Part shown: piece after piece, positions 60,770 through 64,000 of the stretch | How positions within the stretch are numbered: the first letter of the stretch is position 1 | Layout of the letters: each line of letters starts with the position of its first letter | Origin: Mycobacterium sp. PS03-16 | GTDB taxonomy: Bacteria; Actinomycetota; Actinomycetes; Mycobacteriales; Mycobacteriaceae | DNA: 64,000 bases | Direction: 5' to 3' | Assembly (NCBI RefSeq): GCF_004570325.1 | Contig: NZ_SPQO01000016.1 | Coordinates: 56,457 to 120,456, forward strand | The notes under the pieces: model-generated | Database searches by the model: none | The model's input: the letters and a program-made list of their open reading frames with translations, nothing else | What the model was told of the DNA's origin: nothing | Position numbers and translations under genes: made by a program

Positions 60770-62065
60770 ATGTCTGCGGTCAACAGGGTCTACGTCGCCC
60801 GACTCGCGGGGATGGTGGTGCTGGGTCCCGACGGCGAGTCGATCGGCCGCGTCCGCGACGTGGTGGTCAGCATCAGCATCGTGCGCCAGCAGCCGCGCGT
60901 CCTCGGTCTGGTCGTCGAACTGCTCACGCGCCGAAGAATTTTCGTGCCGATCCTGCGGGTCACCGCGATCGAGCCGAGCGCCGTCACGCTGACCACCGCC
61001 AACGTGTCTCTGCGCAAGTTCTCCCAGCGGCCCGGTGAGGTGCTGGTCCTGGGGCAGGTGCTGGAGACCCGGGTGCGCGTCGACGACCCCGACATGCCCC
61101 AGCTGACCGGAATCGATGTCGTGGTGGTCGATCTCGGCATCGAACCGACCCGCACCCGCGACTGGGTGGTCACCCGGGTCGCGGTGCGGGCGCACCGGCG
61201 GCTGGGCCGGCGCGCCAACATCCAGGTCGTCGAATGGCAGCACGTGCACGGCCTCACCCCATCGGGGCTGGCGATGCCCGACCAGGGAGTGGCCTCGCTG
61301 CTCGAGCAGTTCGAGGGGCAGCGGCCCATCGAGGTGGCCGAAGCCATCCGCGAGCTGCCGGCCAAACGCCGCTACGAACTGGTCAACGCGCTGGACGACG
61401 AGCGGCTGGCCGACGTGCTGCAGGAACTCCCCGAGGACGTGCAGGCCGACGTGCTGCGCCAGCTCAAGACCGACCGCGCCGCCGACGTGCTCGAGGCGAT
61501 GGACCCCGACGACGCCGCCGACCTGCTCGGCTCGATGACCCCGGCGGACGCCGAGACGCTGCTGCGCCGCATGGACCCCGAGGACTCCGAGGACGTGCGC
61601 CGGCTGCTCGCCCACTCCCCGAACACCGCGGGCGGTCTGATGACGTCCGAACCGGTGGTGCTGGCGCCCGACGTCACGGTGGCCGAGGCGTTGGCCCGGG
61701 TGCGCGACCCCGACCTCACCCCCGCGCTGGCCTCGCTGGTGTTCGTGGTGCGCCCGCCGACGGCCACCCCGACCGGCCGCTACCTGGGCTGTGTGCACCT
61801 GCAGCGGCTGCTGCGTGAGCCGCCTGCCGCGCTGGTCAGCGGCATCCTCGACACCGACCTGCCGAGCCTGAGCCCGCAGGATTCGCTCGGCGGGGTGACC
61901 CGGTACTTCGCGGCCTACAATCTCGTCTGCGGTCCGGTGGTCGACGAGGAGAATCACCTGCTCGGCGCGGTGTCGGTCGACGACGTGCTGGACCACCTGC
62001 TTCCCGACGACTGGCGTGAGCGGGTCGAGGAACCCGAGATGACCAGCGCAGAAGGGACGTCATGA
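60770..62065 (+). CDS. MgtE N-domain / CBS regulatory protein lacking a membrane channel (Rv1232c homologue)
   Basis: This is a 431-residue soluble protein. Residues 1-150 look like PRC-barrel segments (YVARLAGMVVLGPDGESIGRVRDVVV; GIDVVVVDLGIEPTRTR). Residues about 180-290 form an MgtE N-domain with acidic repeats (ALDDERLADVLQELPEDV ... MDPDDAADLLGSM). The rest is a CBS pair (GGLMTSEPVVLAPDVTVAEAL; GGVTRYFAAYNLVCGPVVD). The MgtE transmembrane domain is absent, so it may be a Mg2+/nucleotide sensor. Its stop overlaps the ATG of the DUF1003 gene. Confidence 0.88.
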   Translation: MSAVNRVYVARLAGMVVLGPDGESIGRVRDVVVSISIVRQQPRVLGLVVELLTRRRIFVPILRVTAIEPSAVTLTTANVSLRKFSQRPGEVLVLGQVLETRVRVDDPDMPQLTGIDVVVVDLGIEPTRTRDWVVTRVAVRAHRRLGRRANIQVVEWQHVHGLTPSGLAMPDQGVASLLEQFEGQRPIEVAEAIRELPAKRRYELVNALDDERLADVLQELPEDVQADVLRQLKTDRAADVLEAMDPDDAADLLGSMTPADAETLLRRMDPEDSEDVRRLLAHSPNTAGGLMTSEPVVLAPDVTVAEALARVRDPDLTPALASLVFVVRPPTATPTGRYLGCVHLQRLLREPPAALVSGILDTDLPSLSPQDSLGGVTRYFAAYNLVCGPVVDEENHLLGAVSVDDVLDHLLPDDWRERVEEPEMTSAEGTS

Positions 62066-62610
62066 GCGATCTGTCGGCGCGCGGGCGGCTCGACACCCCG
62101 CGCTCCCCGCGCCGCTTCTCGTTCAACGTCGACCCCGAGGCCGTCGGCCGGGTCAGCGAGTCGATCGCCCGGTTCCTGGGCACCGGCCGGTACCTGGCCT
62201 GGCAGACGATCCTGGTCATCTTCTGGATCTGTCTCAACCTGTTCGCGGTCTCGCTGCAGTGGGACCCCTATCCGTTCATCCTGCTCAACCTGGCGTTCTC
62301 CACCCAGGCCGCCTACGCCGCCCCGCTGATCCTGCTGGCGCAGAACCGCCAGGAGAACCGCGACCGCGTCTCGCTGGAGGAGGACCGCCGACGCGCCACC
62401 CAGACCAAGGCCGACACCGAGTACCTGGCCCGCGAACTCGCCGCGCTGCGCCTGGCCGTCGGCGAGGTGGTGACCCGCGACTACCTGCGCCGAGAGCTCG
62501 AGGAGCTGCGCGAGATGGTGGCCGCGCTGCAGCAGTCCTTCGACGGCGACGGCGCCGAACCCGCGGTGCGCGCCGACGGCTCGGAGCGGCGGTCCAAACG
62601 AACCGGATGA
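62062..62610 (+). CDS. DUF1003 membrane protein (Rv1231c homologue)
   Basis: This 182-residue protein has two membrane helices around residues 48-90 (WQTILVIFWICLNLF and LLNLAFSTQAAYAAPLILLA). The conserved QNRQENRDR motif and a charged coiled coil (residues about 110-165) follow. DUF1003 proteins are of unknown function. The ATG overlaps the stop of the MgtE-N/CBS gene (ATGA), so the two are produced together and may act in one magnesium-related complex. Confidence 0.88.
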   Translation: MSDLSARGRLDTPRSPRRFSFNVDPEAVGRVSESIARFLGTGRYLAWQTILVIFWICLNLFAVSLQWDPYPFILLNLAFSTQAAYAAPLILLAQNRQENRDRVSLEEDRRRATQTKADTEYLARELAALRLAVGEVVTRDYLRRELEELREMVAALQQSFDGDGAEPAVRADGSERRSKRTG

Positions 62611-62646
62611 TCCGGTAAACGCATTGGTGCTACGCGCGTGACGCAC

Positions 62647-62688
62647 GGTATGTATGGTGACTTGGTTCACATACCTCTCGAGGTCACC
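62647..62688. promoter_or_regulatory. Overlapping inverted repeats upstream of the lytic transglycosylase
   Basis: GGTATGT (62647-62653) pairs with ACATACC (62669-62675), and GGTGAC (62656-62661) pairs with GTCACC (62683-62688). Both lie within 65 bp of the GTG start in the gap after the DUF1003 gene. They could be binding sites for a regulator of this cell-wall enzyme; no named consensus is matched with certainty. Confidence 0.4.
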
Positions 62689-62709
62689 GCAGACGCTGAG
62701 GACGGTTGA

Positions 62710-64000
62710 GTGCACATAGGGGGAGGAGCCGCTCTCGACGCGGCACGACGCCGGGCGGGGCGGGCGCTGCGTGGGCCCGCAGCCGGCATCGCCATACTCG
62801 CCCCGCTGCTGTTGGCCGGTGCGGTCGGGGCGTCCGCGCCCCAGTCGCAGCATCCGGTCAGCGATGCCGCGGTCACACCGCTGGCCGCCGTCGAACCGTC
62901 ACCGCGCGACCGGGCCGGCGCGTCGGTCGTCGCCGTCAAACGCCCGCCGGCCGACTTCCACATCGCGGCGTCGGCCGCCTCCTCCCCGCCGCCGGCGGTG
63001 GTGGTGAACTCCCCGGGCAGCCTCGGAATCCCCGCGATGGCGCTCAGCGCCTACCGCAACGCCGAACGGATGATGACCGCGGCGGTCCCGAAGTGCGGGG
63101 TGAGCTGGAACCTGCTCGCCGGCATCGGCCGCATCGAGTCCGGGCACGCCAACGGCGGCGCCACCGACAACCGCGGCACCGCGGTTCGCCCGATCTACGG
63201 TCCCGCGCTGGACGGCACACTGCCCGGCAACGAGGTCATCGAGTTGAGCCGCAACGCAGGGCGGGTGACCTACGCCAGGGCGATGGGCCCGATGCAGTTC
63301 CTGCCCGGCACCTGGGCCCGGTACGCCTCCGACGGCGACGGCGACGGCCGGGCCGACGTGCAGAATCTCTACGACTCCACGCTGGCCGCGGCCCGCTACC
63401 TGTGCAGCGGGGGGATGAACCTGCGCGATCCGTCGCAGGTGATGTCGGCGATCCTGCGCTACAACAACTCGGTGGCCTACGCCCGCAACGTGCTCAGCTG
63501 GGCCGGCGGCTACGCCACCGGTGTCGTCCCCATCGACCTGCCACCCATCACCGGGCCGGTGCCCGCGATGGGCGACACCCACCTCGACGCCCGCGAGGGC
63601 ATCGGGCCGGGTCTGCCGGAGAACGCGACCGGCCTGCCCGCCGACGACCCGATGGCGCTGGTGCCGCTGATGAGCCGCAACGACGCCGGCCGCCTGCCCA
63701 CCGGTGACGTGCCCGGCTTCGCCCCGGGCCAGCGCCTCGGCCCGCTGCCCGGCCCGGCCCCCGCCGCCCCGGCGGCTCCGTCGGGTGGACCCCGCCCCGA
63801 CGATCTGACCTTCGACGCCGCCGACGCGACGGTCGCGCTGATCGCGCTGTCGGCCAAGATGCGGCTGGACCAGATCGAGGCGCTCGACTCCATCGAGACC
63901 ATCACCGACGGTGCGTCCTCGCGGCGCAACCAGATGCTGGTCGACCTGGGATCCGAGCTCAACCTCGGCGCCATCGACGGTGCGGCCGAGGCCGACCTCG
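62710..64000 (+). CDS. Lytic transglycosylase-like membrane protein, 5' part (Rv1230c homologue, runs off window)
   Basis: The frame from GTG 62710 is open to the window end (430 residues visible). An N-terminal membrane/signal segment lies near residues 25-45 (IAILAPLLLAGAVGA). A Pro-rich spacer is followed by an MltB/SLT-2 type lysozyme-fold domain: WNLLAGIGRIESGHANGG with the probable catalytic Glu, MGPMQFLPGTWARYASDGDG, then LAAARYLC and YNNSVAYARNVL. It would cleave peptidoglycan outside the membrane. A GGGGGAGGAG stretch immediately follows the start, so the true start might be slightly different. The C-terminal tail is Pro/Ala-rich and incomplete. Confidence 0.85.
   Translation, partial: MHIGGGAALDAARRRAGRALRGPAAGIAILAPLLLAGAVGASAPQSQHPVSDAAVTPLAAVEPSPRDRAGASVVAVKRPPADFHIAASAASSPPPAVVVNSPGSLGIPAMALSAYRNAERMMTAAVPKCGVSWNLLAGIGRIESGHANGGATDNRGTAVRPIYGPALDGTLPGNEVIELSRNAGRVTYARAMGPMQFLPGTWARYASDGDGDGRADVQNLYDSTLAAARYLCSGGMNLRDPSQVMSAILRYNNSVAYARNVLSWAGGYATGVVPIDLPPITGPVPAMGDTHLDAREGIGPGLPENATGLPADDPMALVPLMSRNDAGRLPTGDVPGFAPGQRLGPLPGPAPAAPAAPSGGPRPDDLTFDAADATVALIALSAKMRLDQIEALDSIETITDGASSRRNQMLVDLGSELNLGAIDGAAEADL

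Noticed and set aside
62706..63707. A 333-codon plus-strand frame at the right end
   Set aside because: It is an Arg-rich shadow; the frame from GTG 62710 gives a clear lytic transglycosylase domain and stays open to the window edge.

Overview
This is a GC-rich (roughly 70% by eye) actinobacterial chromosome segment. It almost certainly comes from a fast-growing Mycobacterium (Mycolicibacterium). The main evidence is gene order: read from right to left it follows the M. tuberculosis interval Rv1230c to about Rv1273c. The window holds homologues, recognised from memory of those proteins, of Rv1230c, Rv1231c, Rv1232c, Rv1233c, Rv1234, lpqY-sugA-sugB-sugC, corA, lpqZ, Rv1245c, kgd, Rv1249c, Rv1250, Rv1251c, lprE, deaD, Rv1254, Rv1255c, cyp130, Rv1257c, tap, udgB, Rv1260, Rv1261c, Rv1262c, amiB2, Rv1264 and an Rv1272c/Rv1273c-type ABC pair. 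Into this backbone are inserted genes more typical of environmental mycobacteria: a molybdenum oxidoreductase, FadD, copper efflux, a NitT/TauT-type ABC operon, an arylsulfatase, a siderophore-interacting protein, a malic enzyme and a CitE-like lyase. I saw no tRNA, rRNA, insertion sequence, prophage or CRISPR array.

Layout. 1-4.9 kb: end of a heterodimeric ABC exporter, a molybdopterin oxidoreductase and a small putative DNA-binding protein. 5.0-9.9 kb: AIM24-family protein, acyl-CoA synthetase, and copper chaperone plus Cu(I) P-type ATPase behind a CsoR-type operator. 9.9-14.8 kb: pH-sensing-type adenylyl cyclase, hypoxanthine-DNA glycosylase, amidase, AraC regulator, VOC protein and HIT protein. 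14.8-21.1 kb: a tightly overlapped ABC importer/amidohydrolase operon opposite a GAF-PucR regulator. 21.1-26.7 kb: F420-type protein, flavin enzymes, UdgB, Tap efflux pump and HxlR regulator. 26.7-36.2 kb: arylsulfatase, FAD-linked oxidase, cyp130 with its TetR partner, a siderophore-interacting protein behind an IdeR box, an acyltransferase and DeaD. 36.2-44.5 kb: lipoprotein LprE, a large nuclease-helicase, two MFS exporters and an Rv1249c-type protein. 44.6-53.1 kb: kgd with a strong terminator, a DUF732 protein, an SDR, LpqZ, malic enzyme and CorA. 53.1-58.3 kb: trehalose importer operon lpqY-sugA-sugB-sugC plus a suppressor-of-fused gene. 58.4-64 kb: Rv1234, DUF4190, CitE-like lyase, MgtE-N/CBS, DUF1003 and a truncated lytic transglycosylase.

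The most striking non-coding structure is between sugA and sugB. A 32-bp unit is repeated exactly three times. Each copy carries its own Shine-Dalgarno and start codon and encodes the same 11-residue peptide, linked to its neighbours by ATGA/GTGA overlaps. It behaves like a MIRU-type variable-number repeat inserted at a translational-coupling junction. Other regulatory signals readable from sequence are the CsoR-type operator before copZ, a 16/19 IdeR box before the siderophore-interacting protein, nested palindromes over the cyp130 start codon, a WhiB7-compatible promoter before tap, a 9-bp hairpin in the kgd leader and a 17-bp terminator after kgd. No gene-free stretch exceeds 300 bases.
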